A stretch of 48,319 nt of DNA, taken from a virus. A program made the translations under genes and the position numbers. Below, piece after piece: positions 1 through 7,948 of this stretch. The stretch is taken from positions 1 to 48,319 of the IMG/VR virus record IMGVR_UViG_3300035698_011201; one strand, 5' to 3'. The stretch's first letter is position 1. Each line of letters begins with the position of its first letter. Under the pieces are notes generated by a model that searched no databases, was not told the DNA's origin, and saw only the letters and a program-made list of their open reading frames with translations.

Positions 1-6
1 GAGTTA

Positions 7-37
7 TTGACTTATAATCGAAAAGCGTTTATAAATA
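7..37 (+). promoter_or_regulatory. Promoter of the tmRNA gene
   Basis: TTGACT at 7-12, a 17-base spacer and TATAAA at 30-35 form a good sigma70-type promoter. The -10 region also reads TATAAATA (30-37), the T4 late-promoter core, so early and late transcription could both start near base 42. Confidence 0.65.
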
Positions 38-41
38 TGAT

Positions 42-347
42 TGATACTGTTTGAAGCTAAACAGAATAGACGCACTGGACCGGGGCGCAATACCCCGCAG
101 CTCCACCAATTGATCAGACGGGTGACTGACACCTTCAAGGTAATGCTTGTATTCAACTTTATGATGATCGCTATGGGGCTGAAATAGGATCGACAGGTGT
201 AGTAAAAGTGAGGTCTAGGTATCCGGGTCAGGCCCGAAACAGGCTGAGAACACAATATTTGCAAACGATAATGACTTTGTAATGGCAGCAGCTGCGTAAG
301 CAGTGAAGCCGGGGTTTTTCCGGGGTCCTAGCAACAGAATCCCCGGA
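42..347 (+). ncRNA. ssrA: Circularly permuted two-piece tmRNA
   Basis: The acceptor piece comes first. A T-arm (CGGGG, 7-base loop, CCCCG) is followed by CAGCTCC-ACCA ending at 108. After 66 spacer bases the coding piece starts at 175 with GGGGCTG, which pairs over 7 bp with CAGCTCC and includes a G3:U70 pair, the alanine identity signal. GAAATAGGATCGAC then matches the tmRNA D-like domain. The tag reading frame begins at GCA 261. A CCGGGG/CCCCGG hairpin (319-347) closes the 3' side. This gene order is the one known for alphaproteobacterial tmRNA, where the spacer is removed to give two RNAs. Ends at 42 and 347 are estimates. The tRNA-like ends and tag make the call firm; function in the phage is inferred. 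Confidence 0.93.
261..299 (+). other. tmRNA proteolysis tag reading frame
   Basis: Thirteen codons encode ANDNDFVMAAAA followed by TAA. The ANDN start is typical of alphaproteobacterial tags and the hydrophobic alanine end is what ClpXP-type proteases recognise in the family. Its end differs from the common LAA/VAA, having four alanines. Confidence 0.9.
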
Positions 348-372
348 ACTTTATTCAAATTAAGGAGAACCC

Positions 373-835
373 ATGGAAGACGACTTGTTGCCTAGAGACG
401 TTGCTGAAGCTTATCTTAAAGAAAACACTTCGATGTCAGAAGAGCAAATTCAACGGTATCTCCACAAGACTCAATACTTTCCTATTAACCACCTAAAGAA
501 TGCTATTAAATTTTTTCCAAAACCAAATAAGAAATTCGTTTCTCCTTGTCCGACTCCTACACCAGCTGAAATAGAAATTTTAGCAATCATCGCAGAAGAG
601 TGTTGAGATTGGTCAGCGTGCAATGAAAGCAATTCGTTTTGGACTTGAAGAGACTCAACCCGGACAAGAGTTGAATAACGTCGAACGCATGAGTTTAGAA
701 ATCGGCGACCTTCTTTGCATTCTCGATTATGCGACCATGTATGGTTTGGTAGACTGGCCTAAGGTCGATGAAGGCATTGAGCGAAAAGAAAAACAGCTTG
801 CGAAGTTTTTACAGCATTCAAATTTTGACAATTAA
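373..835 (+). pseudogene. MazG-like nucleotide pyrophosphohydrolase, frameshifted
   Basis: Two ORFs, 373-606 (77 aa, good AAGGAGA site) and 623-835, join into one protein. The first ends ...IIAEEC at a TGA; the second frame reads EIGQRAMKAIRFGLEE. Together they give the MazG-type EExxE helix if two bases (a GT) are restored at GAGTGTTGAG near 600-606. MazG-family enzymes hydrolyse NTPs to NMP and pyrophosphate and are common in T4-like phages. As it stands the reading frame is broken and the second piece starts inside the active-site helix. It could be a real 2-base deletion, a sequencing error or, less likely, programmed shifting. A second MazG-like gene lies at 38668. Confidence 0.6.
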
Positions 836-859
836 AAATAACCTCCTTATTATATAAGG

Positions 860-1864
860 ATGAATGCTATCCAAGAAGCAGTGCTGCTTCTACTCCCACC
901 AAAACAAAAGAAAGGCCCTTCGGGTTGGATTGGATATAATTGTCCGATCTGTACCAAAGTAGGTAACCACCGTCCCGATACCAGAGGACGAGGGCAAGTC
1001 GTCTTAAATATGGGCGGCGTCTTTTTCTATTGTCATAACTGCCATTTCAAAACTGGATGGACACCTGGTGGAATATTCGGCAAAAAGATCAGCATGTACC
1101 TAGAAGCGTTGGGTGCTTCTGCTGAACAGATCGGTCAGCTTCAACTTCTTTCAATGGAAATGGAAGAAATGACTGAAACTGAACAGATCATAATGACGCC
1201 GGAAATGAAGCCCCAGAGACTACCCAAGAACACAAAGTCATTCAGCGAATGGATGGACGAAGATAACCCACCAACAAAATTCTTAGAAGCGTTGAAGTAC
1301 ATTAACGATAGAAACCCTATGCTTTTGGACCTCATAGACTTTCATTGGTGCTCTGAGACAGTAGGTCGCCGGGACGGACGTATTATAATCCCACTTAAAT
1401 ACCAAGGCGAGATAATGGGTTTCTCAGCACGTTGGTTTGATGGCCCATTACAAGGTCGGCCGAAATATCTTAATGATGTTCCGACGGGATATCTGTATAA
1501 TGCAGACTTATTGGATAGCCCGCACAGAAAATACGTCGTCCTAGTAGAAGGGGCGATTGATGCCGCAGCTATTGACGGCGTTGGTGTGATGAAAAACAAG
1601 GTAACCGACCAACAGCTCAAGTGGTTGTTGGCAACAGACAAACAAAAAATCGTCTTGGCAGACAGAGACCAAGCAGGTTCCACATTAATTGATCAAGCAA
1701 TCGAACATGGTTGGATGGTATCTTTTCCTAATTGGGACCCTTCGATTAAGGATGCAGAGGAAGCAACAAGAAAATACGGTCGGCTGTTCACAGTGGAACG
1801 AATTCTACATGAAGCTGTGAGTGGCGAAGGCTATATAGGAGTGAAGCGCATACAATGGCTATAA
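860..1864 (+). CDS. DNA primase, DnaG type (T4 gp61-like)
   Basis: The 334-aa protein has an N-terminal zinc site (Cys28, Cys31, Cys58, Cys61) followed by a TOPRIM catalytic domain with the acidic motif VEGAIDA near residue 230 and ADRDQAG near 271. It would make RNA primers for lagging-strand synthesis together with the helicase that follows; the two genes overlap by 10 bases, as expected for translational coupling. The ATG at 860 sits at the 3' edge of a small CCTTA/TAAGG hairpin (846-859), so the usual spacing of a ribosome site is absent and initiation may depend on this structure. Confidence 0.9.
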   Translation: MNAIQEAVLLLLPPKQKKGPSGWIGYNCPICTKVGNHRPDTRGRGQVVLNMGGVFFYCHNCHFKTGWTPGGIFGKKISMYLEALGASAEQIGQLQLLSMEMEEMTETEQIIMTPEMKPQRLPKNTKSFSEWMDEDNPPTKFLEALKYINDRNPMLLDLIDFHWCSETVGRRDGRIIIPLKYQGEIMGFSARWFDGPLQGRPKYLNDVPTGYLYNADLLDSPHRKYVVLVEGAIDAAAIDGVGVMKNKVTDQQLKWLLATDKQKIVLADRDQAGSTLIDQAIEHGWMVSFPNWDPSIKDAEEATRKYGRLFTVERILHEAVSGEGYIGVKRIQWL

Positions 1865-3300
1865 ATTTCGACAAAGATATCCAAAGACTTTTGATTGAAA
1901 TGATGTTGACAGAACCAAGTTTATTTGTTCGTGCAGCGCCAATCTTAGAACCAGATTATTTCCACTTAGAATTCCAAGACACTGTTAAGTTCTTGCATCA
2001 ATATAGCAAAGAATATTCGACTTTGCCTACTCTTGATCAGCTCAAAGCTGAATGCAAGATAGACTTTAAGAAATTGCCAGAGTTCAATACCAATCACCAA
2101 ATTGCAGCGTTAGATTCGATTGAGGCTTTTTGCAAACACCGAGCAGTTGAGCTTGCTGTTCTGGATTGTGCAAGAAGAATTAAAGAAGGCAGCGCCGATG
2201 GAATTGAAAAGATTGTTAAGGACGCTGTTCTTACGTCACTTCAACGCGACTTGGGTACTGATTATTTCGAAGACCCTAGAGCAAGGATGGAAAAGATCAA
2301 CAGCGAACAAGGTGAATTGAGTACCGGTTGGGATTCAGTTGATAAAGTCTTGTACGGTGGTTGGGGTTGGGGTGAACTCGAAATCTTTGTTGCTCCAACC
2401 GGTGGCGGTAAATCAGTTGCGTTGCAGAACTCATCGAGGTTAATGATTGATAGAGCGTTAGCGCAAGGACTGAACGTTATCTATATCACGCTGGAACTTA
2501 AAGAAGAACTGGTAGCAAAAAGAATTGACGGACAGTTTACGGACATTCCGTTGAATCTGTTGAATAGAAAAATTGATGAAGTCGAAGCTGCGATTGTTCT
2601 GAAAGGTAAGACAGCAGGTGTTGGTCGTTTGCAATTGAAATATCTTAGACCGCAATCAACCACAACTGATTTGGAAGCGTATATTCAAGAATACGAAATT
2701 CGAACAGGTATTATTCCGAATATTATTGTGGTTGACTATTTGGACTTGCTCAGACCAGCTGACAAATCTATCTCAGCAGGTGACTTCTTCATGAAAGACA
2801 AATTGGTATCTGAAGAACTCAGAGCAATGGCCGCGGATCGAACCAAAATGGGAAAGAAAACCTCGGTATTGACCGCTTCGCAGGTTAACCGAGACGGTAT
2901 GGACGAAATGGAATTCAGTGTTTCGGGTATTGCTGGTGGTATTTCTAAAGCTTATGGTTGTGACAACCTTGTTGCAGTTTATGCCTCGTTGCCGATGAGA
3001 GAGCGCGGAGAGATGCAGTTTCAATTCTTGAAAACTAGAAACTCCGGCGGCAATGGTAGAAAACTATTGATGAAATATGATCCAGACACTTTGAAAATTT
3101 CAGACCATGAGGATTTCGAGGAAGCAACACAGTCCACAACCAATAAGATTACTGATAAAATCAATAGGGCAAAGAAAGGGATTACTGACAGAACCGCAGT
3201 TGACAAACCGGTTTTCGATAACACCAAAACTGGTGAAGATCTAGCTCAACGCGGAGCGATGTTAACCGGAATGTTGGCTGAAATCAAAACTAAGACTTAA
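1855..3300 (+). CDS. Replicative DNA helicase, DnaB type (T4 gp41-like)
   Basis: A 481-aa RecA-fold helicase. An N-terminal helical domain is followed by Walker A APTGGGKS at residues 180-187 and Walker B VVDYLDLL near 290. It unwinds DNA 5' to 3' at the fork and recruits the primase encoded just upstream. The start overlaps the primase end. T4 gp41 is 475 aa, so the length fits. No intein is seen in this gene, although phage helicases of this type are frequent intein hosts. Confidence 0.93.
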   Translation: MAINFDKDIQRLLIEMMLTEPSLFVRAAPILEPDYFHLEFQDTVKFLHQYSKEYSTLPTLDQLKAECKIDFKKLPEFNTNHQIAALDSIEAFCKHRAVELAVLDCARRIKEGSADGIEKIVKDAVLTSLQRDLGTDYFEDPRARMEKINSEQGELSTGWDSVDKVLYGGWGWGELEIFVAPTGGGKSVALQNSSRLMIDRALAQGLNVIYITLELKEELVAKRIDGQFTDIPLNLLNRKIDEVEAAIVLKGKTAGVGRLQLKYLRPQSTTTDLEAYIQEYEIRTGIIPNIIVVDYLDLLRPADKSISAGDFFMKDKLVSEELRAMAADRTKMGKKTSVLTASQVNRDGMDEMEFSVSGIAGGISKAYGCDNLVAVYASLPMRERGEMQFQFLKTRNSGGNGRKLLMKYDPDTLKISDHEDFEEATQSTTNKITDKINRAKKGITDRTAVDKPVFDNTKTGEDLAQRGAMLTGMLAEIKTKT

Positions 3301-5048
3301 AGAGGTCCGCACTTGAATTTAGCAAGTTCCATGAGGCGGTCGATTCTTTCTAAATCCTCTGCATCACTTCCTTCATCAAATTTGGTTTCTGGCTCGTTCT
3401 CTTTCCATATATCAATTAGTTTCTCAGCCCAAATGCGAACATTGCCTGTCGGTACACGATGATGTATAGCCCACTTCTTTGCGAAACTATAAATTTCTTC
3501 TGGAGTGTCGGGCATGAGGTCCATTACTGCTTCTTGGAAGCCTTTGAATGTTGCATCAGTGCCGTGGAAAGAGTACCTGGTATCTTCATCAAGATCATCG
3601 TCTCCCCAAAGTGGATCCGGTGATGCCATAACAATGCTACCCTTCGAGTGATTAACTTCTTTACCTGACAACGTTCTAACGATTACATTCTGTTGGTAGA
3701 CATCAATGACTTCGCCAAATCTGTCTTGTTCGTTGTCTACATAAGCCGGATCAATTTCTACGAACGGGCCATCTTTTTCGTCATAGTAATATTCTTCATC
3801 ACCATCTTCCCATTCATCGTCGTCTCCCCAACCGCTGTCCCAGTTAAGGTCATCTTCATTCAGCCCGGCGTTTCCGCCTGCGTTCATAACTTCAGACTTC
3901 TGCCAATCTTTTAGTTTAGGATCGTTCATCATATCATCTAATGAATCTCGGTCTAATCCTCTAATTTCTCGTCTGAATGATGTGCGATCTTCTTTCTTAC
4001 CGACGTTTTCTTCCATAGTCTCAGAATTGTATAGAGCAGCTAGTTCTTCGGCAGCTTCTCGGGTAAACCCGTCTTGCGTATCATCGCCATTCATAACAAC
4101 CTCGCCTCTGCTATCAACCACAGCCCAAGTTCCTTCCAGCCCTGGTTCATCGTCTTCCCAAGCACTAAACGGTGGTCGGAACGTCGAATCGATTCTATTC
4201 TTCGAACTTGGTTTACTTTCGTCTAAATAACTGTCATCAAGAAATTTAACCCAGGTTTCACCTGGAGCATTTGATACTGCAACTCGAGCATAATACTCAC
4301 CTAATTGCGTTTGTTCGATATGTCGAACAGTTCCGGGAACCTCTACGCCACCTCTCCAGTAGCTCATTTCCTTTCCAATTAGATGATCAAAAGGAGTTCC
4401 TTCGGATTCTTCCATCTCGGATCTTTTCATACCTAGATCTTTTGGTCCGGCTGGACGAGATCTAACTGGGTTTTTCTGCATTGAATGTTTATGGTGCGCA
4501 GAAGAAGTTTCTTCTTCCTCACCTTTTTCTTGGTTAGTTCCGTGCCAGAAATCATCCCAAGCGCCTTCGTCTAAATCATCGTCTTTTGGTTTTTTCTCGT
4601 CAGCTGCTTTCTGAGACATTTTCTTGAAATCTTCTTTGTCTTTAATTGGCTTCATCATTCTTTTCATTAAAGTGGCTCGATGCTTGTCTTCGTCTAAATC
4701 CTCATCATCAACAAGTGGCAAAGCAACTCCAGCCATTCCACCCGAAGTGGTTTCTCCGACCATACCTTCGAGCCCTGCTGCGTCTAAAGCATACGACAAA
4801 ACTTCGAATGTGTCAATGTTTCTAAATTCATTGAATTCAGGCTCACGGACTACTTCCATAATGTCCGTCCAAGACACCATGCTCGGAAACGATTGGTCAA
4901 TTCTATCTCTAACGCGATCAAGAAATTCATATTCCTCACCTTCTGCGCCGATCATGTCTGGATTCAAAGCATAAAGGACGCTTTCAGTATCGAATTGTTC
5001 GTCACCCGATTCTTGTAATTCACGGATGTCTTTTAGAATGTCACGCAT
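3297..5048 (-). CDS. Large acidic protein, probable virion or head-interior protein
   Basis: This 583-aa protein is very acidic, with repeated blocks such as DDDLDEGAWDD, LNEDDLNWDSGWGDDDEW and DPLWGDDDLDED. These look like short D/E linkers joining small domains. It stands on the opposite strand, converging on the helicase gene (4-base overlap at the stops), and has its own ATAAATA promoter (5076-5082, minus strand). Several neighbours share the SEDDLEEG or DDLDEG flavour of sequence. I do not recognise a catalytic domain. Packaged or scaffold role is inferred from composition and neighbourhood only. Confidence 0.7.
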   Translation of the reverse strand: MRDILKDIRELQESGDEQFDTESVLYALNPDMIGAEGEEYEFLDRVRDRIDQSFPSMVSWTDIMEVVREPEFNEFRNIDTFEVLSYALDAAGLEGMVGETTSGGMAGVALPLVDDEDLDEDKHRATLMKRMMKPIKDKEDFKKMSQKAADEKKPKDDDLDEGAWDDFWHGTNQEKGEEEETSSAHHKHSMQKNPVRSRPAGPKDLGMKRSEMEESEGTPFDHLIGKEMSYWRGGVEVPGTVRHIEQTQLGEYYARVAVSNAPGETWVKFLDDSYLDESKPSSKNRIDSTFRPPFSAWEDDEPGLEGTWAVVDSRGEVVMNGDDTQDGFTREAAEELAALYNSETMEENVGKKEDRTSFRREIRGLDRDSLDDMMNDPKLKDWQKSEVMNAGGNAGLNEDDLNWDSGWGDDDEWEDGDEEYYYDEKDGPFVEIDPAYVDNEQDRFGEVIDVYQQNVIVRTLSGKEVNHSKGSIVMASPDPLWGDDDLDEDTRYSFHGTDATFKGFQEAVMDLMPDTPEEIYSFAKKWAIHHRVPTGNVRIWAEKLIDIWKENEPETKFDEGSDAEDLERIDRLMELAKFKCGPL

Positions 5049-5075
5049 GGTGTTCTCCTTGGTTTCTATTTCTTT

Positions 5076-5095
5076 TATTTATTTCAGTATAAATA
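5076..5095. promoter_or_regulatory. Divergent T4-type late promoters
   Basis: ATAAATA on the minus strand (5082 to 5076) lies 28 bases from the start of the 583-aa gene. TATAAATA on the plus strand (5088-5095) lies 30 bases before the gene at 5126. Only five bases separate the two cores. Confidence 0.6.
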
Positions 5096-5125
5096 GACAT
5101 AGACCTTATCTTAAGGAGACAAGAA

Positions 5126-5377
5126 ATGGCAAAACAAAAAATTGGTAGTCTATTAGAAGAGTTGGATCAAATCCTTCCGCAAACCAATAAATTACGCTTA
5201 GTTGAATCCAAAGGTGATCACATCATCACTTCTGCTATTAACTTCCTGAGAATGATTAATGAATCTTTTCCAGCGGAAGACGCTGCAGAATTACAGAAAA
5301 GATTCTATTCAGCCATTAAGAATGAAGATCTTCGTAGGTTCGATCGGGGTATCAAGAAAGTAAAGGAATCAAAATGA
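5126..5377 (+). CDS. Conserved T4-like phage protein, unknown function
   Basis: An 83-aa, mostly helical, charged protein. Ribosome site AAGGAGAC 7 bases before ATG; the AAGG is part of a small CCTTA/TAAGG hairpin (5102-5114). It is first in a late operon with the next two genes and its stop overlaps the next start (ATGA). No function recognised; virion-associated role is likely from context. Confidence 0.75.
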   Translation: MAKQKIGSLLEELDQILPQTNKLRLVESKGDHIITSAINFLRMINESFPAEDAAELQKRFYSAIKNEDLRRFDRGIKKVKESK

Positions 5378-5946
5378 AGCACGAAGATTTACTAGACGAA
5401 GCATTCGGTGATTGGTTAGGTTCTAAGGCTAAAGGCGTCGCAACTCGTGCTGCATCAAAAGTCACTGGTGGTGGCTTGAAAGCTAAATTGAAGAAGCAGG
5501 AATCAATTAGACAGCAAGTTGAATCTATGATTAATGATTGGAACAAGTGGGCAGCAGAACGGCAAATTGATTCAGATAAACCTGATGCTAAATTACTCGG
5601 TCGTTTCTTGAGACAGGAAATGGGAATTGACGATAGAGTAGTTAAAGCTACGTCAAAGAAAAACGATAAAGTCAGCCCAGGTAAGCCAGTTGGCGATAAA
5701 GTTATGAGACAATATTTCTTAGATTTGATCACATACGCTGCCAAACTCAGTTCGCACGACAAAGAAAAAGCCGGAAAGAAAGCAAGAGATCAAAAAGGCC
5801 AAACTGAAAAATCAGCTGGAGCTCCTGAGGCACAAGCACCGAAAGTTGATACCTCGGCTGAACTAGTTGCTATGGTTAATCAACTTCCAAGAGACGAAAA
5901 AGAAAAGTTTACCGCTGCATATTTGAAAGCGATTGGAGCAAAATAA
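5374..5946 (+). CDS. Basic hypothetical protein, late operon
   Basis: A 190-aa lysine-rich protein that begins MKHEDLLDEAFGDWLG, an acidic amphipathic start shared in style with other proteins of this block, then has long helical segments and an alanine/proline linker near residue 155. It overlaps the previous gene by ATGA and the next starts immediately after its stop. No known domain; virion or DNA-packaging role is a guess. Confidence 0.75.
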   Translation: MKHEDLLDEAFGDWLGSKAKGVATRAASKVTGGGLKAKLKKQESIRQQVESMINDWNKWAAERQIDSDKPDAKLLGRFLRQEMGIDDRVVKATSKKNDKVSPGKPVGDKVMRQYFLDLITYAAKLSSHDKEKAGKKARDQKGQTEKSAGAPEAQAPKVDTSAELVAMVNQLPRDEKEKFTAAYLKAIGAK

Positions 5947-6984
5947 ATGGATCAGAACGAAGAAAAAGTTTTCGAAGGCGTTCAAGACCTATGCGAAGCT
6001 AGACTTATCCGTTCAAAACAGGCCCTAAGCAGCTACAATGCAAAAGACATTGCAGACTTGACTTTTCTCTACTTCATCGCATTAACGATTTTAAAGAAAG
6101 ACTTTAGTACCGCAAGCATCGCAGCTGGTTACGCCAAGCACACAATGAGATTTGGAAACTGGGACGGATGGAGATTCAGTTATAACGATCTCGGTATGTT
6201 GATTCATACTTTGTTCGGTAAGAACAACCAAGTTGATAAGTTGAAAGACGCTAACGCAAATCAAATGTTCATGAAGAAAATTCGGTTAAACGATCAAGAA
6301 GTAAAAAATTGGTTACGTGATACCGCAAGGGGAATTGATAGAACTAACCGAGATCGTCGATTCATGCTAAATCTAGAAAAGAATTTAGGAATTGATAATA
6401 GTAATTATCGTTCAATGAGACGACTAGCACCTGAATGGCAGACTTTATCTCATGGAGAACGTTCATTAGTAATGACTAGACTACTTCAAGCTTTTCGTAT
6501 TCGAGCAAGAAAAAGTGAATTGTTCAAAGTCTTAGAGACGATGGCAAAAGCTAACAAGTTAGAAATTAAAAATGCAAAGAACCCAGAGGATGCGTACAAA
6601 GAAAAGACTTCTTTAATGAAAAAAGCCGCAATGGCCGCCGGACTTAGTTTAGGTGCAGTCGGTCTTGGGGCAGCACACGGTGCATGGAAAGCAAAGAAAA
6701 AAGATCAAGCTAGAAATTGGAAGGTCCGAGAAGAAGAGGAAGCTGACTTAGAACTCGATGAAGTGTACGAAACGTCTTCAGCTGGGTCAACCTCAGCTGG
6801 CGGAATTGCCTCAGTTGCTGCGCCAGGTGGATATGTCAGAAGAACTCCGACTCCGGATTATCAAAGATTAAGAAAGAATGATAAAAACAAGAAAGATTAC
6901 GGCATGGCAATTACTTCAGATCCTATGCTAACTAATGGTGAGAAGGATCAAAAAGCGAGACAAGCTAAGAAAACGTCTAAATGA
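5947..6984 (+). CDS. Hypothetical late protein with a hydrophobic segment
   Basis: A 345-aa protein. The first 220 residues are helical and basic; residues about 226-247 are hydrophobic and rich in Ala/Gly, which could be a membrane-active or buried segment; the C-terminus is a low-complexity Ser/Gly/Ala linker and basic tail. It follows the previous stop without a gap. The composition would suit an internal virion protein that is injected, but this is inference. Confidence 0.75.
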   Translation: MDQNEEKVFEGVQDLCEARLIRSKQALSSYNAKDIADLTFLYFIALTILKKDFSTASIAAGYAKHTMRFGNWDGWRFSYNDLGMLIHTLFGKNNQVDKLKDANANQMFMKKIRLNDQEVKNWLRDTARGIDRTNRDRRFMLNLEKNLGIDNSNYRSMRRLAPEWQTLSHGERSLVMTRLLQAFRIRARKSELFKVLETMAKANKLEIKNAKNPEDAYKEKTSLMKKAAMAAGLSLGAVGLGAAHGAWKAKKKDQARNWKVREEEEADLELDEVYETSSAGSTSAGGIASVAAPGGYVRRTPTPDYQRLRKNDKNKKDYGMAITSDPMLTNGEKDQKARQAKKTSK

Positions 6985-7003
6985 CGTAATTTTTTGACAA
7001 AAA

Positions 7004-7011
7004 CATAAATA
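7004..7011 (+). promoter_or_regulatory. Late promoter core
   Basis: CATAAATA 47 bases before the ATG at 7058. The leader between them ends with a GGAGA ribosome site and contains a TCCGAAGAACGGA hairpin. Confidence 0.5.
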
Positions 7012-7057
7012 AAGGTAAGTCCGAAGAACGGACGAAACACTCAATAGGAGAAATAAT

Positions 7058-7537
7058 ATGACTGATAAAATTAATGGTCAAGTAGTCAACGGTGAACACC
7101 TTACTTCAGATATCGATTTCTGGACGGTTTATACCGCACACATTCTAACAGCAGGAACGGATGTCGATCCAGATGGAACCCCAGCAGGTGCTGATAACCT
7201 AGATCGTCTTATCCAGTTTGTTGGACAGCGCGCACAGGCAGTTATGGTTTCTGTTTCATCTTCGGCAGCAGTCGCAGACCCAACAGCAGCACCATATAAC
7301 TTCGGTACAAGCTACGACGCAGCAGCTGACATCTATACTCTGAAGTTTGCTACTGAGAACACCGAAGCATGGACAGACACTGTTGGCGTTACCAACAACC
7401 TAGAAGAAGCACTTGATGGCTTCCCTCTTCCGGTTACTCTTGACAACTCTGCACAGACAGCAGCCGATACAGCATTGGTTAACACGTCTTCAGCAACAGT
7501 TAAGAACACAACGGTTGTGAAGTCACTAGTTCTTTAA
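7058..7537 (+). CDS. Probable abundant structural protein, monocistronic
   Basis: A 159-aa Ala/Thr/Asp-rich, beta-type protein with almost no aromatic or basic clusters. It has its own late promoter, a strong AGGAGA site and a near-perfect intrinsic terminator right behind it, the arrangement seen for highly expressed phage structural proteins. It resembles a decoration or tail-tube-like protein in composition; I cannot name the family. Confidence 0.75.
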   Translation: MTDKINGQVVNGEHLTSDIDFWTVYTAHILTAGTDVDPDGTPAGADNLDRLIQFVGQRAQAVMVSVSSSAAVADPTAAPYNFGTSYDAAADIYTLKFATENTEAWTDTVGVTNNLEEALDGFPLPVTLDNSAQTAADTALVNTSSATVKNTTVVKSLVL

Positions 7538-7560
7538 TCTAGAATTAGGATTTATGAATT

Positions 7561-7587
7561 AAGGGAGAGGCTTCGGCCTCTCCTTTT
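7561..7587 (+). terminator. Intrinsic terminator with UUCG loop
   Basis: GGAGAGGC-TTCG-GCCTCTCC (7564-7583) forms an 8-bp stem with the extra-stable C(UUCG)G loop, followed by TTTT. Confidence 0.95.
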
Positions 7588-7649
7588 CATATGTCATCTA
7601 TTTCATTCAAGTAAATAAGACATATGAACTCACTAACAGGTATGCTGCG

Positions 7650-7946
7650 ATGAAACTAAATGAAGTTTTCGATTTAAGTGAAGACGATCTTGAAGAAGGT
7701 GCGAAAATGGTCTGGGCTCGCTCAGGTAATCGCGTTGTTCGAAAGTATCGTTGCTCTTCGGGAAGACGCAAGAACCGAATTGTAAGCAATCCGGCCGATT
7801 GTAATAAACCAATTGATATTCGCAAGCGTCAGAAGATGAAACAGACTCGGGCGGCAAAAGGTGCGAGAATGGCGAGGAAGTCGAAAAAGACTAAACGCGC
7901 AAATCCAGCAAGTATTCGAGTTCAACGCTTAAACAAAAGGAGCTAA
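7650..7946 (+). CDS. Conserved small basic phage protein
   Basis: A 98-aa protein. A short acidic start (MKLNEVFDLSEDDLEEG) is followed by a strongly basic region with two cysteines and tracts such as KSKKTKR. I recall similar proteins in T4-like cyanophages but cannot assign a role; nucleic-acid binding is likely from charge. It is the first gene of a run 7650-9951 in which stops and starts touch. Confidence 0.75.
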   Translation: MKLNEVFDLSEDDLEEGAKMVWARSGNRVVRKYRCSSGRRKNRIVSNPADCNKPIDIRKRQKMKQTRAAKGARMARKSKKTKRANPASIRVQRLNKRS

Positions 7947-7948
7947 CG

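Noticed and set aside
4-264. 86-codon ORF on the minus strand
   Set aside because: It lies entirely over the tmRNA gene, has no ribosome site and its sequence follows from the structured RNA.
3693-4974. Plus-strand ORFs (73, 82, 64 and 116 codons) inside the 583-aa gene
   Set aside because: They are antisense shadows of the acidic Asp/Glu-rich gene, with no start signals; the Ser/Ile richness comes from GAA/GAT codons read backwards.
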